A stretch of DNA of 64,000 nucleotides from Agrostemma githago (Eukaryota > Streptophyta > Magnoliopsida > Caryophyllales > Caryophyllaceae): contig OY288249.1 in assembly GCA_958450325.1 (NCBI GenBank), positions 63,986,166-64,050,165 on the forward strand, given 5' to 3'. The position numbers were made by a program, and so were the translations under genes. Below the pieces are notes generated by a model. That model was not told the origin of the DNA, searched no databases, and saw only the letters and a list, made by a program, of their open reading frames with translations. Shown piece by piece: positions 49,658 to 62,305 of this stretch. Numbering within the stretch: the first letter of the stretch is position 1; each line of letters opens with the position of its first letter.

Positions 49658-52194
49658 TGTGGACATGACGTAGGTCCACCCCGACGCAGCCACGCGCGGG
49701 TTTGGGTAGGCGAATGAATCTCGTGGTGAGATTGTTCTCGGGTTCGAAAAGTCAAAATGGAGTCGCCACCGAATTTTGTGGTTATTCGGAACCATACGAG
49801 CCCACTCTATGTCGTCATGGGCTATACACAAAGTAAGCCCACTTCGATTTCAGAGTTTATTGGGCTCGTCCCTTTGCATTGCAATATCGATACCGTTTAA
49901 ACCGGCTTTCGTATATAGAATGACTCTCGTGCGCCAAGGGTTTCGGACATCCGGAAACCAAAGGTTCTGAGTAAGGGGTGAGGGTACGTGTTGAGAAGCC
50001 CACTAAGGAAACCCAACCCCGCCCGCACATGGCGGCCTCTACTAAGACATCGTTCGTGTTCGTGTGAGCGCGCTAGTAAAATGACTAAATGATATGCAAA
50101 AAGCGTTTTCGGGCTAAGCATGTGAGTTATTGGTTAACTACGTCATTTAATGCATCTTGATTCACGTCAAAGTGATTTAGCATGTGATGTTCATTTAAGG
50201 CAATAAATGGCAAACATCAAGAATAGAAAACTCGTAAATAAATTACAAATTACACGGGCGGAATACAACCCGGAATTCACAATACAACGAGCAATAAAAT
50301 AGAATAATTGAATTAAATGAGAAGAGCGATAAATAAATACGCGACTCGACAAAGACCCGTATACAATAACTGCACACTAGATCGTGAATTGGTTAGACGG
50401 ACGAACTTTAATTAATTACGCATTATATTGCATATTAATCAAAGGACGGAGATATGGAACCTAGGCGTGGTGCTAGCCCGATCCCGAATCTCGATGCCTT
50501 GTCCCGACTTATCACATCGAGAAATGAAGTCTAAATTAATTATGTGTCGGATACGACTAAAGAGTCGTCGACACAAAAATTAATAGTGTGAGACCGTCGA
50601 TCAAAGTTGTTTTAAGTGTCGTGATGTGCATGAGTTTTAGAAAAATGGGTTCACGTGATGGCCTTTACACGCGTTGACTAAAAGTCGCAAAGAAAAGACG
50701 AGTCTTGAAATATGGTCAAATGTCGCGAAGATCGCATATTAATGTAAGGACCGAGAAGGGTAGAAAGTCGAGAAAACGGGAAAAATGGTCTCGGCCGGAC
50801 AGGCCTGCCCGCGAGTCGCATGGCCGGTCGCGCGACTCGCGTGTGGGCCTGGTCGGGCATTTTCTATTTGTCGAAAAATCGTCAATTTTTATAATCACGT
50901 GCCAATACGGATTTATTTACTCGATTTATGTTTTTGCTAGATTAGGAATTTTGAATTAGTAGCGAAATTGCATCCCTCTACGTCACGACATCGAAACTAA
51001 TCCTTCCGGATTATGTAATGTCGGTTTTCGTGTCAACGGATTTCGTACTAATTGAAATGGGATCGAATGCGTTCAACTACGACCGATTGCAATCACGTCA
51101 CGCCCTTGAGAACATTGGGGCGGGGCTCCTCGAAAGGGCTCCACCTCCGTCGTTACTCGTAAAGGGATTAGACGGACTTTAGGCGATCGTCGTAGTCAAA
51201 CGTATTTGAAACCGAAAACTTGTATTAATATATATATGTACGCGGTATTAATTGTTAATGACGAAATGTAAATAAATAAATAAATAAATAAATAATGTTA
51301 GTGGTTAGAGTACATAAATAAAATGTTAGGTGTTAGAGTACATAAATAAAATGTTAGTAGCAAAATTAAAATAATGTTAGTAACGGAATTAAAATGTTAG
51401 TTCTAGTAATAATAATAATAATAATATACATAGTCAAAAGGAAAAGAGAAAGGAGAAAGAGATGTCGGGATTTGAATTACACCCTCAACCTACATGCTTA
51501 ATGGCCTCGGAAACGAACTCGTAATAGCGACGGGAGCGCGGGAGTGTCGAGATATGTAGGGTGAGTTATGGTGTGTGTCTTTGACGAGTTTTGATCTCGA
51601 GATTTTGAATATGTATGTGTGTGTGTGTGTATGCCGCCGGTTTAACGAGGGCAAATGGCTCGGTTTTTTGTATTGTTTTGCTTGGGGTTGTTTAGGTAGA
51701 TTAGGCTTTTTAAGGCTTTTTGTTTCAGCTTTTTTAAGGCTTCATTATGCTGAAAAGTTTTCCAAAATGGTGAGGATTAGTGGGGTATTTATAGAGTAGG
51801 GGTGTGATTAGGGTTAATTTAGGAAGGGTTGACCTTTTTGATTTAGTTTGCTTTTTTTGAATTCTGATTTGGGCGCAATCTTCTAGAAGCTGAACTTGGC
51901 TGGTTTGTGTGACGGGTTCGTCCTTGACCGGGTTTTGACCCGGTCGCTAAAAGACAGGATTTATTTTTGGTGTCGGTTTTGGCCTAAATTAGTCTTATTT
52001 TGCTCGGAACGACCCACTGGGCCTGGATTTGAGGTCTGTTTTGTGAGATTATTACTCCGCTAAATGCCCACGTCGGATACTATTGATTCCGAGTCCGTAT
52101 TCGAGCGTATTAAGTCACGTTAGCGTCCGATCATCATCCGGTGTTTTGTCGGGAACTGCTATAGACACTAGCAGGCAAAATGCGGGTGTCTACA
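49658..52194 (-). repeat. 3' LTR (minus orientation) of element B
   Basis: 2537 bp, nearly identical to 57857-60406. It includes a GC-rich palindromic stretch at 50790-50860 and an AAT tract near 51409-51425. Confidence 0.93.
50790..50860. repeat. GC-rich palindromic stretch in element B LTR
   Basis: It includes TCTCGGCCGGACAGGCC, CCGCGAGTCGCATGGCCGG and GCGCGACTCGCG, lying where the related solo LTR has its CTCGATCGAGT cluster. Repeated in the other LTR at about 58993-59063. Confidence 0.7.
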
Positions 52195-55069
52195 GAGCCC
52201 CCACTCTGACTGAGGCTTGGACAAGGCGAAAGTCAGAGTAGCTACCAGGCCAATCGAGGATTACGACCTGGCAGCCTTCCCGTCGGGTCGTTTATAGTCC
52301 ATTAGACTTGCGTGAAGGGCTCGCCAGCCATAAGTAGAGGGTCATACCTGTCCTGATGATGATGATAGCTCCGTGGGGAGTCGAACTTGCCTTTGAAGTC
52401 ATAGGTGTACCCGTATGCCGACACATCACATTTTGGATGTAGCGTTCCAGGAGAAACACCGACTCACGCTGGGGAGTAAAGTAGCTGCGCGGGACTTGCT
52501 TTTGAAGTTTTGGGTGTACCCGTATGCCGACACATGACAACTTGCATGTAGCATTCCAGGAGAAACACCGCCTTTGATGTTCCGTTGGGAAGCATTAGCT
52601 GGTACCTGAAATGTTAGATACATAGGCAGAAATAGCAGGCATAGCAGATAGCAAGATAACATATAAGAAATGCAGTTAGCATCTATAGACTGACTTGCGC
52701 TGGGGAAAATGGTGTTTGCTTAGTTTTGAAATCGAAATCCTGAAAGCAACTCACGTGCTAAGAGATAGGTTTTCAAAATTGAAAGGGGTAGAAAAGAGAT
52801 TTGCAGTTTAAATAGACTGAAATTTGACCTTGTCGAAAAGGATTTTATCAAATGGCTAAGTTTTGCAAACTTTGAAGTGAAAATTTGAGGAGAGAGGTAC
52901 CGACAGACTCGACTCTGGACGTGACAGGACGACGAGTTGACAGACACGACTTGGACTCTCGAGGGGTTGGACTGTGACTCGGTAGGGGGGTGGGCCACCT
53001 ATGATGACAAGACTCTTAAGTTGCGCTATTCCGTAGCCTAGGCGAGTGGCAACACGGTCAAACATACATCAAAATGGGAAGGATGTGTAATAGGGGGATT
53101 GCAGTAGTCTGTAATGAGACTGTTTTTGCAGGACTCAGCAGTGGCAATGTTGTAGTTTAGTGTTCTTTGAATCTTTGGTTTTGGGGTATAGTCCCAAAAT
53201 GGGTGTTGCTTCGAGTCCCTGATGGATTCTCGTCTCCGACTGAGCCGAGTACTAGGACACACTATAGAAAGAAGACTAGATTTTGAAAGTCTTTTGGATT
53301 ATGTGAGTGGATGTGAGTCTTCTGCCTAAGAGAAGCCCCCAGGACGACAAAGCTAGCTGTTGAGAACATGACAGTGTCGTGATAGGAATGACAGAGCTTT
53401 TTGAACGTGTGTCAATCTGGGTGGTTGTGCCTTTGTTGAAAGGCTGCCTACGTATTCACGTGTAGTGAAATCAAACCAAGCCGTAGTTCAGTGGATTGGA
53501 AGATATATTATGGTGCCTAGTTTATTAGGGCTTTGTGTGTAACTAGCCATAGCGATGGTGTAGGCTAGGTGAATTCCCAATGATGTCTTGATCAAAGGGC
53601 TAGAACAGTTAGGATGTTGATCCCGTGACTGTGAGTGTTCTCCGGGGTAGCCCCCAGAGGTGGTGTGAACTATTTGGGCATGTTCTATGCCGACCGCAGG
53701 TTGAGTTCCCGTGTTTGGGGTTGGTAACAGGTTTGGATGTTTTTGGAAATGTGGTGCCAGGTAGAAAGTGGCTTTGATGATTTGAAATCTGGAGCTCGAT
53801 TTTGTGGAGCTAAAGCTTCGAGGGTAAGGTATTGTAATGTGGTAGGAAAGGGGGAAGTCGAGTAAAAATGACTCGAACTTCGATCGCGGTAGGTTGATAA
53901 TGTGGGATCTGATTTCCATGTCTGGCCCTAATGGTTAGGGGTATCCTATGGAGCTTGAATCCTCAAAATTCCGGGCTGTCTCTAGCCTAGGTCTCGGGAA
54001 GGTCTTGAAGGTTGTAATGTGGGAAGGCTAAGTGTGGTGTTAGCTGACCAGCTTGATTGTCTCTTCCCTATTGGACGGTATAGGCATTGATAATTTTTGA
54101 ATTGACCGTACCCCGGTCAAGGGATTTTCACTTGAGTTGAACGTTGACCACGGTCACGGGTATTTGAATTTTTTGTTTTTTTTTTTTTTTTGGGTTGACC
54201 TCTTAGCCTCGGTCGTGGGATCTTTCACTTGAGTTGACTGTGTCCCGGTCAAGGGATTGATCGTATCTGGTCGAGGGATGTTGAGAGTTCTTTTTTGGTC
54301 ATGGCCAGCTCTTTTGTTTCGGTCTTTTGCTTTTTTTCTTTAGACTTCCGTTTTTTGTCCAGTTTTTTTTTCCGGTTATCCCTCCCTTTGATGCTGTGGG
54401 TGGATATGGGGGTGGGCCCATCGGTTGGATTAGGCTTGTGGAGCTAAACCTTTGTAAGGTGTAAGCCTAGTTGGTGAGTGCAACTCGCGGTGGAGTACTC
54501 TACGGTAAGCATGGTGATTTGGATCTCGGTATTGTCACCATAATTCCGAGCAGGCTTAGTGGGAGCATCGTCCCGAGTTGTGTATAGAGTCACGATGCTT
54601 CTTTTTTTGCTTCTGGTCAGACTAACGCCTAAGGTAGGGATTGATCAGTCTTATTGGAGGGGTGTTTATTGTGGGAAATGAGCTTGCCTTCCGTCTTGAA
54701 CCCAAACTAGGAGACTACCTAGATTTGTCATAGGATTCGATACTGCTCCTACTAGGGGTAGTTTTGTGGCTTTCTATACCAGACATGGAATAGGTAAAGG
54801 AAAACATGGGTCTCAGTTCCTGCAGTCATTATAGATGTGCCTACAATAGTCACGTGCATGTGCTCACAGTGTATGATGATGTTCATCATGTTCTCGGAAA
54901 CACATAAGGAAAGCATATATGAGAGATAGAAAAGCTAATTTTATTGAATTTTGAAAAGAGGATAGAATACAGTTGACTCTGACTCTGACTTTGAAAAGAG
55001 GATGTAGGATATCCTAAACTCGGACTCAGACTCGGACTTAAATCAAATCTGGACTCTGGGATGAGGTTG
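52195..55069. other. Interior of element B downstream of gag, no pol
   Basis: Read on the minus strand, this is where pol should lie. No RT, RNase H or integrase motif was found in either strand. It contains a T-run with TTGACC-type repeats near 54176-54290. Confidence 0.65.
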
Positions 55070-55951
55070 TCAGTAATCTTCGGCTTCTAAGGACTCAAGT
55101 GGATGTCCAGTATAGCTTTCGGTAGAAGCTTCACCCAAATCTTCATTATGTCGAAGATCGTCTTCAATCCTACTGCCCGTTTCGGTAAGCACAGCAAAGT
55201 TTGAAATGCCGGCATACCTAAGATGGACGCGGTAGGAGGGTAGGAGGTTGTTGATGAATGCCTCCACTAGTGTCTTCTCGCTGGGCTTGTCTACCAGCTT
55301 AACACTCTCAGCCCGCCAACGTTGAAGGTATTTGGTGAAACCTTCTGTTGGATCTTGGGCCATGACTTCTAAAGTCCGCATGGTAGTCTGAAGTTCAGTA
55401 TTATCAGAATAGTTTTTAGCGAACTCGGTAGCCACATCTTCCCAAGTGGGGAATCTTTTTGTATTAAGCCTATAGAACCAGGCTTTTGGATATTTCCCGA
55501 GGGATGTGCCGAACAGATTGATGAACATGTCGGCTTTGACCCCCTTGATCGCCATAAACGCCTTGAAAGCTCGGAGGTGTAGTAATGGATCCTCCGTCCC
55601 TTCGAATATGGGTAACCCTTCTAGATTGAGATCTGTTGGTAGTTTCTCACTAATGGGTGTATAGTCTCGGGAGTTTTCAACTCGGATGTTGTTCTCTTGG
55701 GAGGCATGGAACTGTTGTTCGAGCTCACGCACCGTGCTGATCAGTTTAGCAATTGGCCCAGTATTTACCGACCCGTAATTGAAGTCTTGTTCTTCAACGA
55801 CAGTTAGACGAGCATCCAAGGCCTCTTGGTCGGCTCTTATGAACCCTAGTTGGGTTTCAAACATGGCCTGCTTACTAGCCATGGTTTCTAGCAAAGCCTC
55901 CAGTTTATTAATGGTGTTTTCCATCTCCCTATTCCCGGTTGTGGATGCCAT
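55070..55951 (-). CDS. Gag protein of element B (Retrotrans_gag type)
   Basis: 293 residues from the ATG at 55951; the frame is open to 56008 without an ATG. A coiled-coil-like N-terminal part (MENTINKLEALLETMASKQ) is followed by the typical Ty3 gag core: LEGLPIFEGTEDPLLHLRAF, then AWFYRL, FPTWEDVATEFAKNY, FTKYLQRW and EAFINNLLPSYR. It would form the particle shell, using enzymes supplied by another element. There is no zinc knuckle before the stop, and no protease follows. Uninterrupted, which fits the element's young age. Confidence 0.88.
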   Translation of the reverse strand: MASTTGNREMENTINKLEALLETMASKQAMFETQLGFIRADQEALDARLTVVEEQDFNYGSVNTGPIAKLISTVRELEQQFHASQENNIRVENSRDYTPISEKLPTDLNLEGLPIFEGTEDPLLHLRAFKAFMAIKGVKADMFINLFGTSLGKYPKAWFYRLNTKRFPTWEDVATEFAKNYSDNTELQTTMRTLEVMAQDPTEGFTKYLQRWRAESVKLVDKPSEKTLVEAFINNLLPSYRVHLRYAGISNFAVLTETGSRIEDDLRHNEDLGEASTESYTGHPLESLEAEDY

Positions 55952-56008
55952 CCTCTGCGAGAATACCCACGTAATCAGAAATGTTGCTTCGGAACTTGAA
56001 TACACCAA

Positions 56009-57835
56009 GGCATAGGAAATAGCGGGGAAGGAGAGACAACTCTGGTTTGACTCGGGTTAGACTCTCCTAAGACAAATAAGTAGGGTACGATTCTCGGAGT
56101 GATTGTGATTAATCGCCCCGTCAGAGAATAGCCCCCAAGTGAGACCAAGGACTCTTGTAGGACTCAGATGGTGTGACATCTAAGTGACTCAAAAGCGGGG
56201 TACGTGAGACAACACGTGTAAGACATGACCCTTAGAGCAATCGTGATTGATCGCTCTGCTGAAGGGTAGCCCCCGAGTGAGATTGAAGGTTTTGTTAAGA
56301 CCCGAGTGTCGGACGAGTGACCATTAGATATAAGGATCACGAACCTTTAGCTACAGGGCTATGCCTTGTAAAAGGTTGACTCGGCCTCGAGAAAAGGCAG
56401 ACGGGGTAAGGGAAGAAACTCGCGATGTAAGATCGGCATAGTTTCGACGCTAGAGACCCTTGACTTGACTTGAATAAGGATAGACCCTGTGATTAGGGTA
56501 GACCCTAAAGTTAAAGGACTTGAATTGGGATGACTCGACTAACGGATTGAAAGACGGGCAAAATTCCCCTAGGAAAGGTCGTGGGGACCGCCCTGTCGGA
56601 GGGAAAGATCGCGTGTGACTTTCTAGTTAGGACTCGAGTGTTCAGACGAACCTTCCATTTACGAGTGTATGACTCGTGTTGGTCGGTTATGCCTTTAGAA
56701 AAAGGCGGACCAGGATGGGGAAGAAACCCGTGATGTAGGATCGACGGAGTTTCGACGCTAAAGACCTTCGACGTATTACGAAAAGACCCGACACACGAAT
56801 TACGGTTGGTCCTATAATAAGGAAGGTTTTTGAAAAATGATTGTATTTTGAAAATTGAGAGGACAGTCCTGAAATTGGCAGTGGGCCAATAGGGTCGGGC
56901 ATTTTGAAATATTAGAATGGTTGCGAGTAATTTCGCGTTTTGAAAATTGAGGCGATCCCGTCTTTTGAAATTGGCAGCATGCCGACAGGGCCGAGTTTTT
57001 CTTTGATAAGTTGAATATTTGGAATTTTGAAAATTTGAATATCGAAAATAAATTTTCGAAAATTTGAAAATTAAAAATAAGATCCCGAAGATTTGAAAAT
57101 CGAAAACGGCATCTCAGAGATTTTGAAAATCGAGAATGGAATCTCGAAGACTTGAAAATCGAGGTGGAATTTTGAAGATTTGAAAATTGAAGTTGAATTT
57201 TGAAAATTCGAAAGTCGAAAGGGAATTTGAAAATTCGAAAATCGAATGGTGGATCGAAAATTCGAATTTTGAAATGGATAGCATGCCGGCTAAAAATAGG
57301 CTATTTTGAGTCAAATCGTAAGTCTAAATTTCGGCAGCATTCCAAGTTTTGAAAATTGGATATTTTGAAAAGATGGGTCCCGAAACGGACAGTATTTCGA
57401 GTTTTTCAAAATTTGGTATTTTGGAAAGATGCATTTTTTTTAAATGACGGTTTTTGAAAAATGACACGGAAACCAAGCAGCACGTAGTCAAACAAGCATT
57501 ATAACGACGCTTATGTATGCTTTACACTAAGTCTCGGTCGGTCAAAATAGGGTCTATACCAACAACGATGGCTTTCTCGTGTGAAGGACGGACTCCCTAA
57601 GCCGAGTTGGTCTTAGGACATGCCGCGAAACCGAGACGAGTTCCACCATCGATGTCTTTAGCGCACCCATGTAGAAATGCACCGTGGTATAGTGGGACGT
57701 CCGTCACAAGTAACCGGCCCGGGCAAAATTTGGGTTATGCATGAATCATTAAACTAATGCGCGTACATTAATATTCGAACGATTTCTCTTCGAGTCTCAC
57801 CCTAGGAACCCCGATGACATGTGGTACATCAGGTA
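56009..57835. other. Leader between primer site and gag of element B
   Basis: A 1.9-kb leader on the minus strand, with GAAAATTTGAAAATCGAAA-type degenerate repeats at 56930-57300. No convincing coding region. Confidence 0.55.
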
Positions 57836-57853
57836 TCCCCAGCGGAGTCGCCA
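57836..57853 (-). other. Primer-binding site of element B
   Basis: On the minus strand TGGCGACTCCGCTGGGGA, three bases from the LTR. From memory this resembles the tRNA-Arg-type site of Ogre/Tat elements; the tRNA identity is not checked. Confidence 0.75.
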
Positions 57854-57856
57854 AAT

Positions 57857-60406
57857 TGTGGACATGACGTAGGTCCACCCCGACGCAGCCACGCACGGGT
57901 TTGGGTAGGCGAATGAATCTCGTGGTGAGATTGTTCTCGGGTTCGAAATTTAAGTCAAAATGGAGTCGCCACCGAATTTTGTGGTTATTCGGAACCATAC
58001 GAGCCCACTCTATGTCGTCATTGGCTATACACAAAGTAAGCCCACTTCGATTTCAGAGTTTATTGGGCTCGTCCCTTTGCATTGCAATATCGATACCGTT
58101 TAAACCGGCTTTCGTATATAGAATGACTCTCGTGCGCCAAGGGTTTCGGACATCCGGAAACAAAAGGTTCTGAGTAAGGGGTGAGGGTACGTGTTGGGAA
58201 GCCCACTAAGGGCACCCAATCCCGCCCGCACATGACGGCCTCTACTAAGACATCGTTCGTGTTCGTGTGAGCGCGCTAGTAAAATGACTAAATGATATGC
58301 AAAAAGCGTTTTCGGGCTAAGCATGTGAGTTATTGGTTAACTACGTCATTTAATGCATCTTGATTCACGTCAAAGTGATTTAGCATGTGATGTTCATTTA
58401 AGGCAATAAATGGCAAACATCAAGAATAGAAAACTCGTAAATAAATTACAAATTACACGGGCGGAATACAACCCGGAATTCACAATACAACGAGCAATAA
58501 AATAGAATAATTGAATTAAATGAGAAGAGCGATAAATAAATATGCGACTCGACAAAGACCCGTATACAATAACTGCACACTAGATCGTGAATTGGTTAGA
58601 CGGACGAACTTTAATTAATTACGCATTATATTGCATATTAATCAAAGGACGGAGATATGGAACCTAGGCGTGGTGCTAGCCCGATCCCGAATCTCGATGC
58701 CTTGTCCCGACTTATCACATCGAGAAATGAAGTCTAAATTAATTATGTGTCGGATACGACTAAAGAGTCGTCGACACAAAAATTAATAGTGTGAGACCGT
58801 CGATCAAAGTTGTTTTAAGTGTCGTGATGTGCATGAGTTTTAGAAAAATGGGTTCACGTGATGGCCTTTACACGCGTTGACTAAAAGTCGCAAAGAAAAG
58901 ACGAGTCTTGAAATATGGTCAAATGTCGCGAAGATCGCATATTAATGTAAGGACCGAGAAGGGTAGAAAGTCGAGAAAACGGAAAAAATGGTCTCGGCCG
59001 GACAGGCCTGCCCGCGAGTCGCATGGCCGGTCGCGCGACTCGCGTGTGGGCCTGGTCGGGCATTTTCTATTTGTCGAAAAATCGTCAATTTTTATAATCA
59101 CGTGCCAATACGGATTTATTTACTCGATTTATGTTTTTGCTAGATTAGGAATTTTGAATTAGTAGCGAAATTGCATCCCTCTACGTCACGACATCGAAAC
59201 TAATCCTTCCGGATTATGTAATGTCGGTTTTCGTGTCAACGGGTTTCGTACTAATTGAAATGGGATCGAATGCGTTCAACTACGACCGATTGCAATCACG
59301 TCACGCCCTTGAGAACATTGGGGCGGGGCTCCTCGAAAGGGCTCCACCTCCGTCGTTACTCGTAAAGGGATTAGACGGACTTTAGGCGATCGTCGTAGTC
59401 AAACGTATTTGAAACCGAAAACTTGTATTAATATATATATGTACGCGGTATTAATTGTTAATGACGAAATGTAAATAAATAAATAAATAAATAAATAATG
59501 TTAGTGGTTAGAGTACATAAATAAAATGTTAGGTGTTAGAGTACATAAATAAAATGTTAGTAGCAAAATTAAAATAATGTTAGTAACGGAATTAAAATGT
59601 TAGTTCTAGTAATAATAATAATAATAATAATAATAATATACATAGTCAAAAGGAAAAGAGAAAGGAGAAAGAGATGTCGGGATTTGAATTACACCCTCAA
59701 CCTACATGCTTAATGGCCTCGGAAACGAACTCGTAATAGCGACGGGAGCGCGGGAGTGTCGAGATATGTAGGGTGAGTTATGGTGTGTGTCTTTGACGAG
59801 TTTTGATCTCGGGATTTTGAATATGTATGTGTGTGTGTGTGTATGCCGCCGGTTTAACGAGGGCAAATGGCTCGGTTTTTTGTATTGTTTTGCTTGGGGT
59901 TGTTTAGGTAGATTAGGCTTTTTAAGGCTTTTTGTTTCAGCTTTTTTAAGGCTTCATTATGCTGAAAAGTTTTCCAAAATGGTGAGGATTAGTGGGGTAT
60001 TTATAGAGTAGGGGTGTGATTAGGGTTAATTTAGGAAGGGTTGACCTTTTTGATTTAGTTTGCTTTTTTTGAATTCTGATTTGGGCGCAATCTTCTAGAA
60101 GCTGAACTTGGCTGGTTTGTGTGACGGGTTCGTCCTTGACCGGGTTTTGACCCGGTCGCTAAAAGACGGGATTTATTTTTGGTGTCGGTTTTGGCCTAAA
60201 TTAGTCTTATTTTGCTCGGAACGACCCACTGGGCCTGGATTTGAGGTCTGTTTTGTGAGATTATTACTCCGCTAAATGCCCACGTCGGATACTATTGATT
60301 CCGAGTCCGTATTCGAGCGTATTAAGTCACGTTAGCGTCCGATCATCATCGGGTGTTTTGTCGGGAACTGCTATAGACACTAGCAGGCAAAATGCGGATG
60401 TCTACA
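57857..60406 (-). repeat. 5' LTR (minus orientation) of element B
   Basis: 2550 bp, nearly identical to 49658-52194; followed by CCCTT. Confidence 0.93.
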
Positions 60407-62211
60407 CCCTTGGACCCGTTTAAATTATTTTTTTTTTCAAAAAGAAAAAAAGAACTTAGTGGATGCGGTAATTCAATGTGTAATATAGTAAATGAAACTA
60501 ATACAAACCACAATGGGAGAGGGAAACTTTACCTTAGCAATAGAAAATTAGAAAATAACAGCGAGTTATTCTAATACGTGTACCGAAACTCATTAAATAC
60601 CAAATTTCACCTCCTTTATCAGTACGTCAAGCCTTTTTAGCGTCCGGTTTAAAGTCATACAACTTCTGTTTTATTCATTTATTTGCCTTTATATTTATTG
60701 CGAATAATATTTTAATCAAAGGCGAACAAATAAAGGAGACGGAAGAGTATATATTAAAAAAATGTACAATCGGGTCCGGACCCGGATCCTACCTGGACCC
60801 ATCGAGTCCGGGTAAGGGTCTTAAAATTTTGGACCCTTACGGGTCCGGGTCGGGTCCGGGTCCAACTTCTGAAACACGGGTCCGGGTCCGGGTCTTGCCG
60901 GACCCGACCCATACCCTACCCGTTGCCATCCCTAATGACAAGATATTCGAAGTGAAGACACATGGAGCCCAAGGTACAAGTGGAAGCCCAGAGACAAGAA
61001 GAAAGTGAAGGATTAAGTTGCCACAGGCAGCGACACTTTTTGCTACTTTTTGCCACGGGTGGAGGCTTTGACAGTTCGCCACAGGTGGAGGCATTTTTGC
61101 CACAGGTGGAGGCTCACTTTTATGCATAGGATTCCTTCTAGGATTCTATTTTGCATTGGATTCTTTTTTTTCTCTTCTTTACTCATGAACATTACTCTTC
61201 TCCTTTATGATGGTCATTGTTATGAGGCATTTTATGAGGCTTTATGAGCCATTGATGAAGATGCTCCATGGATGACTATATAAAGAGGAGAAGTTCACCA
61301 TCATTTTCATCATCCAACACATCAATCATCACTTGTAATTCTCAAAAACACATAGATTTTCTAGTTTATTTTGCAAGTATTTCTTTTGTATGGAGGGCTA
61401 AGTTCTTATTCTTGGAACAAGTAGTTGAAGCCTTTCAAGTTAGTGAATTGTAAGACTCATTTCTATTTTATTTTTATATTAGAATATCAAGTTTAATTTG
61501 CATTATTTCTTGGTTTGTTAATTCATCTTCTAGCTTGATAACTTAGTTTTTGTTATTGATAAACCATTGCTAGAATAGTTAAGTGAATCTTTTGTTTGTT
61601 TAACTATATCCGAGTAGCAAATATAATTCACCAATTCGCATGCTTTTCATCGTTGTTGAGTTATAAGGATTAAACTTGTATAAAACAAAGTGAAACCGCT
61701 TGAGTAATCATTCTTTTATCTTTGCTAAATTCCATCGTTTTAATCTACATATTGATACGATTTAGACGCTTGATTTAAGTTGACAATATCGTAAGGGTTG
61801 TTTGAGTATGCTTCTCATATCTTATAACTATTAATAAGTGGAATTAGAAGTCGATTAAACTTCATAGCAAAGTATTCTAATATAAATTGTAAAGTAGACG
61901 AGTCAATGATCAATTCGTTAAACTTGATGGTGGATATTGCTTGGTCCAAGTATTTTTCTCATATTTGTTACATCGTTCATACATATTAGTTTATTTTATC
62001 TTGTTAATTTATTTCATTAGTTTATTGGACTTAGAATCAAAACATTAAAATACCCCCATATTTGTCACTAATTTATATAGACTTACACACACTTAAAACA
62101 ACATAATCACCTTCCTTGTGGGTTCGACCCCTACTTACCCTTACTATTTGTTTGAGTCAGTAGTGGATAAAAATTATAATTTGGAGGCTCACGACAAGCC
62201 TAGCCAAATTT

Positions 62212-62229
62212 TGGTGCCGTTGCCGGGGA
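62212..62229 (+). other. Primer-binding site of element D (tRNA-Asp type)
   Basis: TGGTGCCGTTGCCGGGGA differs from the site of element C at one base. The LTR probably ends at CA 62205-62206. Confidence 0.85.
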
Positions 62230-62305
62230 AGGCAATTATTTGTTTTTGTGTGTGTTTCTTGTAAATATTTATTTTAATTAAGGGTCTTCGTATTTGTCAT
62301 CTAAA

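Larger units (their letters stand above)
49658..60406 (-). mobile_element. Non-autonomous Ty3/Gypsy-type element (element B), 10.7 kb, minus strand
   Basis: LTRs 49658-52194 (2537 bp) and 57857-60406 (2550 bp); the length difference is explained by a 4-bp indel and 9 bp in an AAT tract, and substitutions are few. The target duplication is CCCTT (49653-49657, 60407-60411). On the minus strand the LTR runs TGTAGACACCC to CATGTCCACA. A primer site lies at 57836-57853 and a GAGTGGGGGCTC polypurine tract borders 52195. The interior encodes gag only. The primer sequence and long LTRs suggest the Ogre/Tat lineage. It is a recent insertion. Confidence 0.9.
49485..60934. mobile_element. hAT-like MITE, about 700 bp, split by element B
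   Basis: Segments 49485-49657 and 60407-60934 form one element with ends TAGGGATGACAATGGGT and ACCCGTTGCCATCCCTA. The 8-bp target duplication ATGACAAG (49477-49484, 60935-60942) is the size made by hAT transposases. Both halves carry GGGTCCGGGACCC-like repeats. No transposase. Confidence 0.87.

Noticed and set aside
50678..50860. Small frames duplicated in both LTRs of element B (also 58881-59063)
   Set aside because: Duplication only reflects LTR identity.
53488..53919. Possible second protein of element B
   Set aside because: No RT, protease or integrase motif, no family resemblance, and composition is ordinary non-coding.
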